Assembly: GCF_000737705.1 (NCBI RefSeq)
Contig: NZ_JPRH01000004.1
Location: 372,001-436,000 of the forward strand
Source: Chryseobacterium soli
GTDB taxonomy: Bacteria; Bacteroidota; Bacteroidia; Flavobacteriales; Weeksellaceae
Direction: 5' to 3'
DNA length: 64,000 bases
Positions 27,046-35,160 of the stretch are shown here, in pieces. Under the pieces are notes generated by a model that was given only the letters and a program-made list of their open reading frames with translations, did no database searches and was not told the DNA's origin. The position numbers and the translations under genes were made by a program. Position 1 is the first letter of the stretch, and every line of letters begins with the position of its first letter.

Positions 27046-28974
27046 TTATTTTTTAGTCTGGATTCTGATTTCTCCTTTTTTGGAATTCCCATCTTCCTGT
27101 TTATTGATATTAATACTGGAAACATTATTCATATTTAAGGCATTCAGTTCGTCTTTGGTCACTTGTTTGCCATCCACATAAATTTTAGTATCATCATCGC
27201 CGTTAAATTTAAAATTCTTAACGCCATTCATGGTAATATTCCCATTGCCATCTTTTTTTATAAAATCTGCGTGCATGAACATCGTGTTTTGATCTTTTCC
27301 GGATGGTGCTTTTATAGAGCTGTTATAGACGTAAACACTATTTGCTTTAGTATCTCTCATTATTATTCTTGCTTCTTTTCTTGCCTGTTGACCTGCTATT
27401 CTCGCCTGCTCGCCTGCAATCCGTGCTATTTCACCTTCTTTTCTTGCTTTTTCAGCTTCAATTTTGCCTCTAGCTCCCGCTATTCTTGCTTGTTCTGCTG
27501 CTATTCTGGCATTTACTCCTTCCAATCTTGCAATTTCACTTCTTTTGATAGCTTTTTCTGCTTCTTTCCGTGCTTCTTTTTCAGTTTCAGGGCTCCAGTT
27601 TTGATACGAGTAATCCTTTGTTTTATATATTCTGATCTTTGGAGCTTTTGGTGCGTTGGGAGCTTTAGGTGGTGCCGGAGGGTTTTCCGGAAATTCTATA
27701 TTAAATTCCGGGATTTCTGGGATTTCCGGGATCTCAATGTTTAAATCTTTAAGCTCATTCATATTATCCTTCCATTCATCGGATTTGAAAAAATCATTCA
27801 TTTTCTTCATATCCATTGCCTCTCCTTTGTATATCATCCTGAAATCATTGGAACTGGCAATCTTTCCGATCTCTGCAGACAAAGTTCCTATTTCGTCTAC
27901 ATTTTTTTTAAATTCTTCACTGTCAGGGTTTAATTTTTTTAAAGCATTGCTTTTTTCCTCAATTTTCTTTCCAAGGTCTGCAATTTTTTCCTGGCTGTTT
28001 GATTTCTCACCTGTTGCAGGCTGTATAGCATTATCGATTGATCCAGGTTTCAATGTGTCTCTTTTAATCTTTGAAACCGCTTCTTTAATGGCTGTATTCG
28101 TGTCTTTAATCTCTTTATTTTTCGCATTGACCATGTAGGCAAAAGCTATTGAAAATAAAACCGGCAATGCAAAAATTCTTCGCGCATACCCGAATTTGGT
28201 TTTAGGTTTTTGTAACATTTTGAGTCGTTTTTTTAGATTTGAACTTAGAAACGGACTGGTGGCAGGCAACTTTGTTCCGGAAAAGTGACTTGCTAAAAGC
28301 ATCTGCGCAAATGCTTTGGTGTCCGATTGTTTAACGGCTTTTTTATCAGCCAGATATTCGTGGATTAAATTAATTTCTTTTTTGATGATATGAAAGAAAG
28401 GATTGAACCAGAAAACAGCGGTAACAATTTCAATAAAGATCTTATCGAAGGAGTGTTTCTGTTCAATATGGACCATTTCGTGCTGTAAGATCTGCTTTCC
28501 TATATCCGAGTTCAATACAATTGAATTCTTCCAGAAAAGGTTTTTAAAATATGAAAACGGCGCTTCAGTTAAGTTGGTCTGGTAAAAATTGATCCCATCA
28601 AAACTTTCTTTTTGAAATTGGCTCTTAAGCTGGCGGATTCTGAAGATTCCGTAGGTTAATTTTCCTATAAAATAGAGAGAAACCAATCCCAAAGCTGAAA
28701 AAATAATTCTAAAATAAGTGTGGTCATTGCTTATGTTTTGAGTTGTGTTAAAATTTTGCAATTTATCAATCAGCATATACACCTCATTATTTACCTCTAT
28801 CGTAAAATCATCAACATGAATGAGTGGCAGCAGCAACGGTATCAGCATTGCCGACAGCAGATAAAATCTGTTATAATGATGAAATGTCTTGTCTTTTAAA
28901 GACAACTGGTAATACAAAAACATTACACCGGAACATAATATTACTTTTCCAAAGTAAAAAAGTGCTGCTTCCAT
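27046..28974 (-). CDS. BlaR1/MecR1-like M56 membrane metallopeptidase sensor
   Basis: 642 residues. Four membrane helices (about 5-22, 38-55, 88-108 and 266-283) with the cytosolic zinc site H165-E166-M-V-H169 and a third ligand in H-E206-Y-L-A-D, as in M56 proteins. The C-terminal part (284-642) replaces the penicillin-binding sensor of BlaR1: it contains a Pro-rich stretch (E-I-P-E-I-P-E-I-P, then P-P-A-P-P-K-A-P), a coiled coil of A-R-I-A-x-E-Q repeats at about 463-540 and a terminal beta-type domain. BlaR1 relatives cleave or inactivate the cognate BlaI repressor when the outside signal is sensed. Its start is 2 bases after the blaI-like stop, so the two are one operon. The signal is unknown; it need not be a beta-lactam. 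Confidence 0.94.
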   Translation of the reverse strand: MEAALFYFGKVILCSGVMFLYYQLSLKDKTFHHYNRFYLLSAMLIPLLLPLIHVDDFTIEVNNEVYMLIDKLQNFNTTQNISNDHTYFRIIFSALGLVSLYFIGKLTYGIFRIRQLKSQFQKESFDGINFYQTNLTEAPFSYFKNLFWKNSIVLNSDIGKQILQHEMVHIEQKHSFDKIFIEIVTAVFWFNPFFHIIKKEINLIHEYLADKKAVKQSDTKAFAQMLLASHFSGTKLPATSPFLSSNLKKRLKMLQKPKTKFGYARRIFALPVLFSIAFAYMVNAKNKEIKDTNTAIKEAVSKIKRDTLKPGSIDNAIQPATGEKSNSQEKIADLGKKIEEKSNALKKLNPDSEEFKKNVDEIGTLSAEIGKIASSNDFRMIYKGEAMDMKKMNDFFKSDEWKDNMNELKDLNIEIPEIPEIPEFNIEFPENPPAPPKAPNAPKAPKIRIYKTKDYSYQNWSPETEKEARKEAEKAIKRSEIARLEGVNARIAAEQARIAGARGKIEAEKARKEGEIARIAGEQARIAGQQARKEARIIMRDTKANSVYVYNSSIKAPSGKDQNTMFMHADFIKKDGNGNITMNGVKNFKFNGDDDTKIYVDGKQVTKDELNALNMNNVSSININKQEDGNSKKGEIRIQTKK

Positions 28975-28976
28975 AG

Positions 28977-29342
28977 CTAGTCTTTATTTTTGAGTTCGTT
29001 TAATAGCATTTCAAGATCTTCAACGGTCATTTCATTTTTTTCGACTAAAAAAGAAACCGCACTTTTATAAGATCCTTTAAAATAATTTTTCACCAGGCTT
29101 TTCATCGTTTTTCCTGAATACTGTTCTTTTGAAACCAGTGGAAAATATTCGTGCTGTCTTCCATAGACATTATAGTCTACGAATTCTTTATCCTTCAATA
29201 CTTTCAAAATAGTAGAAACGGTGTTGGTATGAGGTTTAGGCTCAGGGAAAAGATCAAGAACGTCTTTTAGAAATCCTTTTTCCAGTTTCCATAAATACTG
29301 CATCACCTGCTCTTCTGCTTTGGTTAAAGTCTGAATTTTCAT
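28977..29342 (-). CDS. BlaI/MecI/CopY-family transcriptional repressor
   Basis: 121 residues, the usual size. N-terminal winged helix (L-T-K-A-E-E-Q-V-M-Q-Y-L-W, then H-T-N-T-V-S-T-I-L-K-V-L as recognition helix) and a C-terminal dimerisation helix pair (S-V/A-V-S-F-L-V-E-K-N-E-M-T-V-E-D-L). It binds TACA/TGTA dyads as a dimer and is released when cut by the M56 partner. A TACA-AA-TGTA dyad lies on its own promoter at 29408-29417, indicating self-repression. It is the first gene of the operon with the M56 gene. Targets elsewhere in the genome are not visible. Confidence 0.95.
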   Translation of the reverse strand: MKIQTLTKAEEQVMQYLWKLEKGFLKDVLDLFPEPKPHTNTVSTILKVLKDKEFVDYNVYGRQHEYFPLVSKEQYSGKTMKSLVKNYFKGSYKSAVSFLVEKNEMTVEDLEMLLNELKNKD

Positions 29343-29391
29343 ATCATTTTCATTTTAATTGTGATGTAAAATTGTCACTCAATTCCATATC

Positions 29392-29417
29392 ACTAATAAA
29401 TTAGTTATACAAATGTA
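29392..29417 (-). promoter_or_regulatory. blaI promoter with overlapping operator dyads
   Basis: 29408-29417 reads TACAAATGTA, the TACA-N2-TGTA dyad recognised by BlaI-type repressors; the same bases on the minus strand contain the -7 box TACATTTG (29410-29417). Directly downstream is a second dyad, ACTAATAAATTAGT (29392-29405), across the expected transcription start. The rest of the 332-base gap up to 29674 is very AT-rich, with only a weak TATATTTA box (29644-29651) ahead of the next gene. Confidence 0.6.
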
Positions 29418-29674
29418 GAAATAAAAATGATTCAAACAACTATTTTTTTAGTGATAGAAAATAAATCAAATTAAGTTACTGATAATCAGCCTAATAAATT
29501 TAATTAAAATATATTAAATTATCAACATACTGAATTTATCACCTCAATAATCGACAGAGAAATACATGATTAGACTTTAAATTCTTAAAACTTGTTAATT
29601 TTTATTAAATAAAATTAAAATGAATATGTTTAAACTGAGAAAATATATTTATTTTAGTGCTTTAAAAATTTCTC

Positions 29675-30256
29675 ATGAAAAGATATAATTTACTGATTGT
29701 ACTATTACTACTTATTTTTAACGTTACGACTGCCCAAAAGAAAGGTTCTCCTGCAGCAGATTTCAGCTCGGTAAAAGAAACCAAAACTAAAATTGAAAAT
29801 ACGGTTCCTTTGGTGATCCAACACCTTCAGGCTATTGCAACAAAAGAAGGCGACAATAATATCCTTACCAACGGAAAAAAGGCTTTAGGAAAAGAGTATG
29901 GGATTTTAGAATCTGAATGGCGTTTATACAGAATCAATATGAACAACTGTATCCTTAACAATTCTTCCAAAAAAGCTAAAAAGTGCATGGAATACCATAC
30001 GCTATATCTTCGAAATACCTTAATCAACTACAACAACTACATCACCAACCTTACCAGAAAGAACGGATATTTAGGAGTTGAAGGCGATACGAAATTTGAT
30101 TTTAAACCCGCTGAATTAGCTACTAAGCTAAGTGAGGCTTATTTTAATGGCAATGATGCTGCCGGCAGAATGAAAGGAAACCAGAAGAAAGAATTTTTGG
30201 GACAGACTTTAGCTGACGATTATAAGCTGAGACCTTACGCTGAAATGGCTCAATAA
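29675..30256 (+). CDS. Exported protein of unknown function
   Basis: 193 residues. A clear signal peptide (about 1-20, core L-L-I-V-L-L-L-L-I-F, ending T-T-A-Q) is followed by a mainly helical domain with two cysteines (N-N-C-I-L and K-K-C-M-E-Y-H). I do not recognise the family. Mature segments: E-W-R-L-Y-R-I-N-M-N, then N-N-Y-I-T-N-L-T-R-K-N-G-Y-L-G, then a Lys- and Asp-rich end. The gene has a strong terminator (30263-30282) and no close partner. It is divergent from the blaI operon across a 332-base AT-rich gap. Confidence 0.75.
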   Translation: MKRYNLLIVLLLLIFNVTTAQKKGSPAADFSSVKETKTKIENTVPLVIQHLQAIATKEGDNNILTNGKKALGKEYGILESEWRLYRINMNNCILNNSSKKAKKCMEYHTLYLRNTLINYNNYITNLTRKNGYLGVEGDTKFDFKPAELATKLSEAYFNGNDAAGRMKGNQKKEFLGQTLADDYKLRPYAEMAQ

Positions 30257-30262
30257 TATATG

Positions 30263-30290
30263 ATCCCGCTTTGAAGCGGGATTTTTTTTT
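30263..30290 (+). terminator. Terminator of the 29675 gene
   Basis: ATCCCGCTT/AAGCGGGAT stem with a very short loop, then nine or more T; 7 bases after the stop. Confidence 0.9.
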
Positions 30291-30398
30291 ATATGATTTA
30301 TTTTTTTCCGAAATAATAACAGTTTCCATCTGTTTGAATTAATAAGATAAACATAAGATCATACATTTAATCTTTTTATATTTACCGAAATCAATCCC

Positions 30399-31445
30399 AT
30401 GTTCATTTTCAATAAAAATAAAATTTTATTTTTTGCCGCTTTATTCATAACGTATATCCACTCTTATAGCCAAAACACTCAGAAAAGAAAGAATCTGGAT
30501 CATCTATTTCAGCAAGCCCAACAATCCAAAGCTTTTAACGGAAATGTTCTGGTTGCTCAACATGGAAAAATACTGTACGAGAAAGCCTTAGGACGTGCGG
30601 ATGCAAGCGGCACTATATCTTTAAACAATACATATCGATTTCATATTGGTTCTATTGCTAAAGAATTTAATGCCGTTGGAATTATGATTCTTAAGGAACA
30701 GGGGAAATTAAAACTTGATGATCCCGTTTCTAAATTCCTGCCGGAGCTTCCTACCTGGGCCAAAACTATTAAAATCATCCACTTACTTCAATATACAAGC
30801 GGACTTCCTCAAATCAAATGGAATGAAGTGAAGCAGGATTCTGACAATATGCAGGCTTTACAAAAAACAGAATCTCTTGATTTTGAACCGGGGACAAGGT
30901 ATGATTACAACAACAATAATGTATTCCTACAGAGAAGGATTATAGAAAAGATTACCAACATGTCTTTTAATTCTTTTGTAGCACAAAAAATACTCGAACC
31001 TCTCGGAATAAAAAACGCACTCATAGATCCTGATGAAAAAGAAAAACTCTTTGCAAAATCATATAATAATAAAGGAAAACAGGATCCGATCGTCTATAAT
31101 ATTTCCGGCTGGACCGCATTAAATATAAGAGATTTTTATACGTGGTCTGAAGCCATTAATTCATTCAAAATCATTAATACTGAATCAACACTAGAGCTGT
31201 TCAAGCCTTTTTCCCAGGGAAACCAAACAGGTCTTGGGGAAGGAGCGATTCAACAGGGGAAAGTTATCAGGCATATTCACGACGGAGCTGCTTTTAATTA
31301 TCAAGCATTACTTGTGAGCACGCCTGATTACACCATTATTTTAGTGACCAATAATAAACAGAATAATGTAGAGGAAATAAGCAACTCAATACAGTCGATA
31401 CTTGCAGGAAAACCGTTTAAGGAAATTGAAAGGCCAACTCATTGA
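30399..31445 (+). CDS. Serine hydrolase, class C beta-lactamase/PBP-like fold
   Basis: 348 residues. Signal peptide about 1-25 (ends S-Y-S-Q). Active-site S85-I-A-K88 in F-H-I-G-S-I-A-K-E-F and Y170-N-N172 in Y-D-Y-N-N-N-N match the SxxK and YxN motifs of the AmpC/esterase/DD-peptidase superfamily; the third motif may be H-D-G-A-A near residue 290 (H-x-G in place of KTG). Members can be peptidases, esterases or lactamases, and sequence alone does not decide; the H-x-G form is more common in esterases and DD-peptidases than in AmpC. It lies close to a BlaI/M56 pair but on the opposite strand and not in its operon. Confidence 0.88.
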   Translation: MFIFNKNKILFFAALFITYIHSYSQNTQKRKNLDHLFQQAQQSKAFNGNVLVAQHGKILYEKALGRADASGTISLNNTYRFHIGSIAKEFNAVGIMILKEQGKLKLDDPVSKFLPELPTWAKTIKIIHLLQYTSGLPQIKWNEVKQDSDNMQALQKTESLDFEPGTRYDYNNNNVFLQRRIIEKITNMSFNSFVAQKILEPLGIKNALIDPDEKEKLFAKSYNNKGKQDPIVYNISGWTALNIRDFYTWSEAINSFKIINTESTLELFKPFSQGNQTGLGEGAIQQGKVIRHIHDGAAFNYQALLVSTPDYTIILVTNNKQNNVEEISNSIQSILAGKPFKEIERPTH

Positions 31446-31546
31446 TTGCAATCATTCAATTTCAATATATAAAATGCGGCAAATATTAATATTTCAGGTT
31501 GGCACATAAGTTTTGCATTAGACTTTATTGCCTACTCATTTCTGCT

Positions 31547-31617
31547 GTCATTCTGAATGTAACAAAGTGAAATGAAGAATCTAATCATGAACGAGATTCC
31601 TCCTTCGTCGGAATGAC
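31547..31617. repeat. Imperfect inverted-repeat intergenic element
   Basis: Outer arms GTCATTCTGA (31547-31556) and TCGGAATGAC (31608-31617) with inner arms around GAAGAATCT and GAGATTCCTCC form a hairpin of about 70 bases. This kind of GTCATTCTGAAC...GTTCGGAATGAC element is scattered between genes in many Flavobacteriia. It lies in a 324-base gap (31446-31769) that otherwise shows no gene. Confidence 0.6.
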
Positions 31618-31769
31618 AATAGACGTAAAATTGTTTATAAAAACCATATTTCACTACTCATTACACATTTTTAAGGATTATAAATTTCCATACTTATAAT
31701 TAGAAAAATATTTGTACCATTGTCTCCAGTTACAGAGAGTTTTCAATTTTAATTAATAATCATTAAAAA

Positions 31770-32591
31770 ATGAAATTTCATATTACATTATTTATTTCAA
31801 TTTTCCCTTTATTAATTTTTGCGCAGAATTATAGATTTACTTACGAATACAAATTTAAACCGCAAAAAGAAAAAATGGATTCTGTGATTACTGATTACAT
31901 GAATTTAGATACTGATGGAAAGAAATCTCTTTTTTTTAATGATTCTAAGCATAAAATGGATTCAGTGTACGCTACTTCAAAAAACCTAAATGAATTAACT
32001 CAATACAAAAATTATAATCAAAATGTAAGCTATACCATATTTAAAGATTATAGTATTCCTAAAATAAACTTCTATTCAAAAAAATTTAATCTTGATATTC
32101 TGATAGAGGAAAAAGAATTACCAAAATGGAATTTAATAGATGAGTTTTCTGTAATCAATACGTTCAAATGTCAAAAGGCTTATACAAAATACAAGGGTAG
32201 AGAATGGTATGCATGGTTTACAAAAGACATTCCTATCAATGATGGCCCTTATAAATTTATTGGTCTGCCTGGTTTAATAATAAGAGTTAGCGATAAAGAA
32301 GAAAGTCATACATTTGATTTAGTTCAGGTTATTCATATAAAAGATCCTTTTTTAGAGGTGCCTAAAAAAGTAAGGCTCATGACTCAAACACAATTTGATG
32401 AATTAGCGAAAAAAAATATTAACCATAAAACCGATGTTGCATTTACCAACGTAACTAACAAAACGGTTACCGTAGGCTTAAACGATGGGAATATGATGAA
32501 TTTATCCAATAATACCAGTAATGTAGATCAGGCTATCATAGATAAATTTAGGAAATCTAATAATCCTATTGAGCTGAAGTCATCCGAGTAA
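31770..32591 (+). CDS. GLPGLI family secreted protein (paralogue 3)
   Basis: 273 residues. Signal peptide 1-19 (ends I-F-A-Q), Y-R-F-T-Y-E-Y-K-F at the mature start, W-Y-A-W-F-T-K-D-I-P-I-N-D-G-P and G165-L-P-G-L-I170 followed by I-R-V-S-D. It is more diverged than paralogues 1 and 2 and is on the plus strand, with more AT-rich codon choice than the two upstream paralogues. Function unknown. No partner gene in the same direction. Confidence 0.92.
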   Translation: MKFHITLFISIFPLLIFAQNYRFTYEYKFKPQKEKMDSVITDYMNLDTDGKKSLFFNDSKHKMDSVYATSKNLNELTQYKNYNQNVSYTIFKDYSIPKINFYSKKFNLDILIEEKELPKWNLIDEFSVINTFKCQKAYTKYKGREWYAWFTKDIPINDGPYKFIGLPGLIIRVSDKEESHTFDLVQVIHIKDPFLEVPKKVRLMTQTQFDELAKKNINHKTDVAFTNVTNKTVTVGLNDGNMMNLSNNTSNVDQAIIDKFRKSNNPIELKSSE

Positions 32592-32707
32592 AAACCATCT
32601 TGTATTTTTAATATCTGTTCTCGAACTTTTTCCAATTACCTTATCCCCTTTATGTTCCTTCAAAAATTAATCAATGTCATTGATTTTAAAAAACGGCATA
32701 AAAAAAT

Positions 32708-32730
32708 CGGTATAACAAATTGCTATACCG
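32708..32730 (-). terminator. Terminator of the tRNA pair
   Basis: Stem CGGTATA/TATACCG with a 9-base loop, followed in the minus direction by A then seven T, 20 bases beyond the second tRNA gene. Confidence 0.8.
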
Positions 32731-32749
32731 ACAGTCTTACTTAACTTAG

Positions 32750-32822
<73 letters not shown>

Positions 32823-32860
32823 GTGTATCTTTAGAGTGCTTACCGAAAGCACTAACTTAG

Positions 32861-32933
<73 letters not shown>

Positions 32934-33022
32934 TTATTGGACTGCAAATGTACGAATTTTTTATGAAAATCCTAATTTTTCTTTTAAATAAAGGACTTTT
33001 ATAAAAACTATCTTATTATTTG

Positions 33023-33030
33023 TATCTTTG
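33023..33030 (+). promoter_or_regulatory. -7 box of the Sua5-CPBP-yaaA-prmC operon
   Basis: TATCTTTG, a match to TAnnTTTG, only 4 bases before the ATG at 33035. Transcription would begin at or next to the start codon, giving a leaderless message. Confidence 0.55.
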
Positions 33031-33034
33031 TTTT

Positions 33035-33646
33035 ATGGCAAAGATATTAAAAATTTACCCCAATAATCCTCAGGAAAATCTTATTAATGAGGTAATTAAA
33101 ACATTGAACAATGGTGGGCTGATTATCTATCCTTCGGATACGATATATGCCTTAGGCTGTAATATTTTTGATATTAAAGCCATGGAAAAACTGGCTCAGA
33201 TTAAGAAAACCAAGCTTGATAAAGCAAAATTTTCTATTATCTGTAACGATTTAAGCCATCTTTCCGATTTTACAAGACCTATCGATACTTCTGTGTTCAG
33301 GTTTTTGAAAAGTCATCTGCCGGGACCTTTTACTTTTATTCTGGATGCCAACAAGAGTGTTCCATTGGCGTATAAAAACCATAAAACAATCGGTATCCGT
33401 GTACCCGACCATCCGATTCCACAGCTTATTGTTGAAAAACTGGGCCATCCGATCGCGTCAACCTCCATCAGAGACGACGACGAAATCATTGAATATTCTA
33501 CCGATCCGGAACTGATTGCAGAAAAATACGATCATCTGGTAGATATTGTGATTGATTCAGGGTATGGCGACAACGTAGCTTCAACTATTGTAGACCTGAC
33601 TTCCGGCGAACCGGAAATTATCAGACAAGGAAAAGGAATAGTTTAA
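33035..33646 (+). CDS. Sua5/YciO/YrdC-family L-threonylcarbamoyladenylate synthase-like protein
   Basis: 203 residues from the ATG at 33035; the frame extends five codons upstream, but that part overlaps the promoter box. Conserved YrdC-fold segments: G-G-L-I-I-Y-P-S-D-T-I-Y-A-L-G-C (ATP and threonine pocket), K-L-D-K-A-K-F-S-I-I-C, L-P-G-P-F-T-F-I-L-D, and P-I-A-S-T-S-I-R-D-D. The family makes threonylcarbamoyl-AMP for the t6A modification at position 37 of ANN-decoding tRNAs. It belongs to the shorter YciO-like subgroup; whether it is the essential enzyme or a paralogue cannot be told here. First gene of a five-gene run. Confidence 0.92.
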   Translation: MAKILKIYPNNPQENLINEVIKTLNNGGLIIYPSDTIYALGCNIFDIKAMEKLAQIKKTKLDKAKFSIICNDLSHLSDFTRPIDTSVFRFLKSHLPGPFTFILDANKSVPLAYKNHKTIGIRVPDHPIPQLIVEKLGHPIASTSIRDDDEIIEYSTDPELIAEKYDHLVDIVIDSGYGDNVASTIVDLTSGEPEIIRQGKGIV

Positions 33647-33694
33647 GGTTGTAATGGTTGAAAATTATCAACCTTAAGGTATGAATTGTAATCT

Positions 33695-34405
33695 ATGAGT
33701 CTTAACGGGAAATATTCTTTAGGAATTCTGCTCACTTTCGTGCTTCTTGCCGTCGTGATGATGTATACCTTTCCTTTGATTGGTTTTATTACAGGAATAA
33801 GATCACTGACAGCAGTTAGTTTTTTTTTCACAAGAATGGTTTTCTGGATTGTTCTGGGGCTGGTTATTTTGTACAGTCATTATATTGAAAAGAGTTCCAT
33901 CACTCTCTGGAAAGATAAAAAGTATTCAGTTGCTTTTTATGTAGGATCTGTTATCTGTCTGTACTTCATTTGTGCATTTGGCAGTGGCTTTCTTAACCTT
34001 TTAATCAAAATGGCTACACAGGAAAAGACTAGCGGAAAACTTATCCAGATGCATTCAATCTTTAAGAATAATTATTTTTTGATTATTTTTACCTGCTTAA
34101 CGGCCGGTGTTGTTGAAGAATCTCTGATGCGGGGATACATCCAGACCAGAATAGAAAAGATCTATAAGAGTCCTTTTTTAGGAATTGCAGTTTCTTCTGT
34201 TTTATTCGGCATCCTCCACAGCACCTATGGAACTATCGTGCAGGTTGTTGGACCTCTCTTTATCGGGATTGTTTTTGCCGTATTTTATAAACGATATTCC
34301 AACATTAAAATCATTATTATGTGTCACTTTCTGTATGATTTTGTGTCTTTAATGATGATGAATTTTATTGATATTAAACATTTATCTGCTTTTTTACCAC
34401 TATGA
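33695..34405 (+). CDS. CPBP-family intramembrane glutamic protease (Rce1/Abi type)
   Basis: 236 residues with about seven membrane helices. Signature motifs: E141-E142-S-L-M-R146 (EExxxR), F-G-I-L-H175-S-T-Y-G and a last His in M-C-H-F-L-Y-D. These residues form the active site of CAAX-type and bacteriocin-processing-related proteases. It may process a membrane or secreted peptide, or be an immunity-type protein, as some CPBP members are; here the context (tRNA modification, yaaA, prmC) does not indicate a substrate. Overlaps the start of yaaA by 4 bases (ATGA), so translation is coupled. Confidence 0.9.
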   Translation: MSLNGKYSLGILLTFVLLAVVMMYTFPLIGFITGIRSLTAVSFFFTRMVFWIVLGLVILYSHYIEKSSITLWKDKKYSVAFYVGSVICLYFICAFGSGFLNLLIKMATQEKTSGKLIQMHSIFKNNYFLIIFTCLTAGVVEESLMRGYIQTRIEKIYKSPFLGIAVSSVLFGILHSTYGTIVQVVGPLFIGIVFAVFYKRYSNIKIIIMCHFLYDFVSLMMMNFIDIKHLSAFLPL

Positions 34406-35160
34406 AAATTATAACATCTCCTGCAAAATTAATGAATGTAGAAAATTCAACGGATCTGTTGAAATCTACCACTCCTAAATTCATTGAAGAAGCAGCATTT
34501 ATACACGCTCATTTAAAACAAAAATCTCCAAAATATCTTTCCGAACTCATGGAAATTTCCCCGAAACTGGCCGATGAGAATTGGGAAAGAAACCAGAAAT
34601 GGAAAGCAAAACCTACCGCAAAAGAATCTGCGCCGGCTATGTTTGCCTTTACCGGGGAAGTCTACAGAGGTCTGGACGCTAAAACACTGGATAAAAGTGC
34701 GGTAGATTATTTACAGAAAAACTACAGAATGCTTTCCGGGTTGTATGGCCTTTTAAAACCTTCTGATAAAGTAATGCTGTACAGACTTGAAATGGGACGT
34801 CCTTTTTCATTCGACAGCTATAAGAATCTGTATGAGTTCTGGAGAGAAAAAATCACAGAACGGCTGAATGCTGAAATGAAAAAAGGCGAACTTCTTCTTC
34901 ATCTTGCCAGCAATGAATACGGAAAAGTAATTGACCGCAAGAAACTGAACCACACCGTCATTGATTTTGAGTTCTACGAACTGAGAGATGGAAAACTGAA
35001 AACCATCGTCGTGTACACAAAACATGCGAGAGGATTGGTCGTTAGATTCTGTGCGGAAACCAATGCGCAGACTTTAAATGATGTAAAAGCGTTCAATTAT
35101 GAAGGGTATCTGATTGATGAAGATAAATCCACGGATACTAAACTGGTTTTCACAAGATAA
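34402..35160 (+). CDS. yaaA: Peroxide stress protein YaaA (UPF0246)
   Basis: 252 residues, normal length. Begins M-K-I-I-T-S-P-A-K-L-M, then G-E-V-Y-R-G-L-D-A, R-M-L-S-G-L-Y-G-L-L-K-P, L-E-M-G and N-L-Y-E-F-W, all conserved in YaaA. In E. coli YaaA lowers free iron during H2O2 stress and binds DNA. Starts inside the end of the CPBP gene and is followed immediately (0 bases) by prmC, so it is inside an operon. Confidence 0.95.
   Translation: MKIITSPAKLMNVENSTDLLKSTTPKFIEEAAFIHAHLKQKSPKYLSELMEISPKLADENWERNQKWKAKPTAKESAPAMFAFTGEVYRGLDAKTLDKSAVDYLQKNYRMLSGLYGLLKPSDKVMLYRLEMGRPFSFDSYKNLYEFWREKITERLNAEMKKGELLLHLASNEYGKVIDRKKLNHTVIDFEFYELRDGKLKTIVVYTKHARGLVVRFCAETNAQTLNDVKAFNYEGYLIDEDKSTDTKLVFTR

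Noticed and set aside
27340..27560. CRISPR-like repeats in the M56 region
   Set aside because: The repeats are short, in frame and coding (A-R-I-A-x-E-Q units); there are no regular spacers.
27163..28138. Two long plus-strand frames rich in Phe, Ser and Cys
   Set aside because: Antisense of the low-complexity repeat region of the M56 gene, which keeps several frames open by composition.
30399..31445. AmpC beta-lactamase
   Set aside because: SxxK and YxN are present, but the KTG motif is not clear and many esterases and DD-peptidases share this fold, so a lactamase name is not supported.
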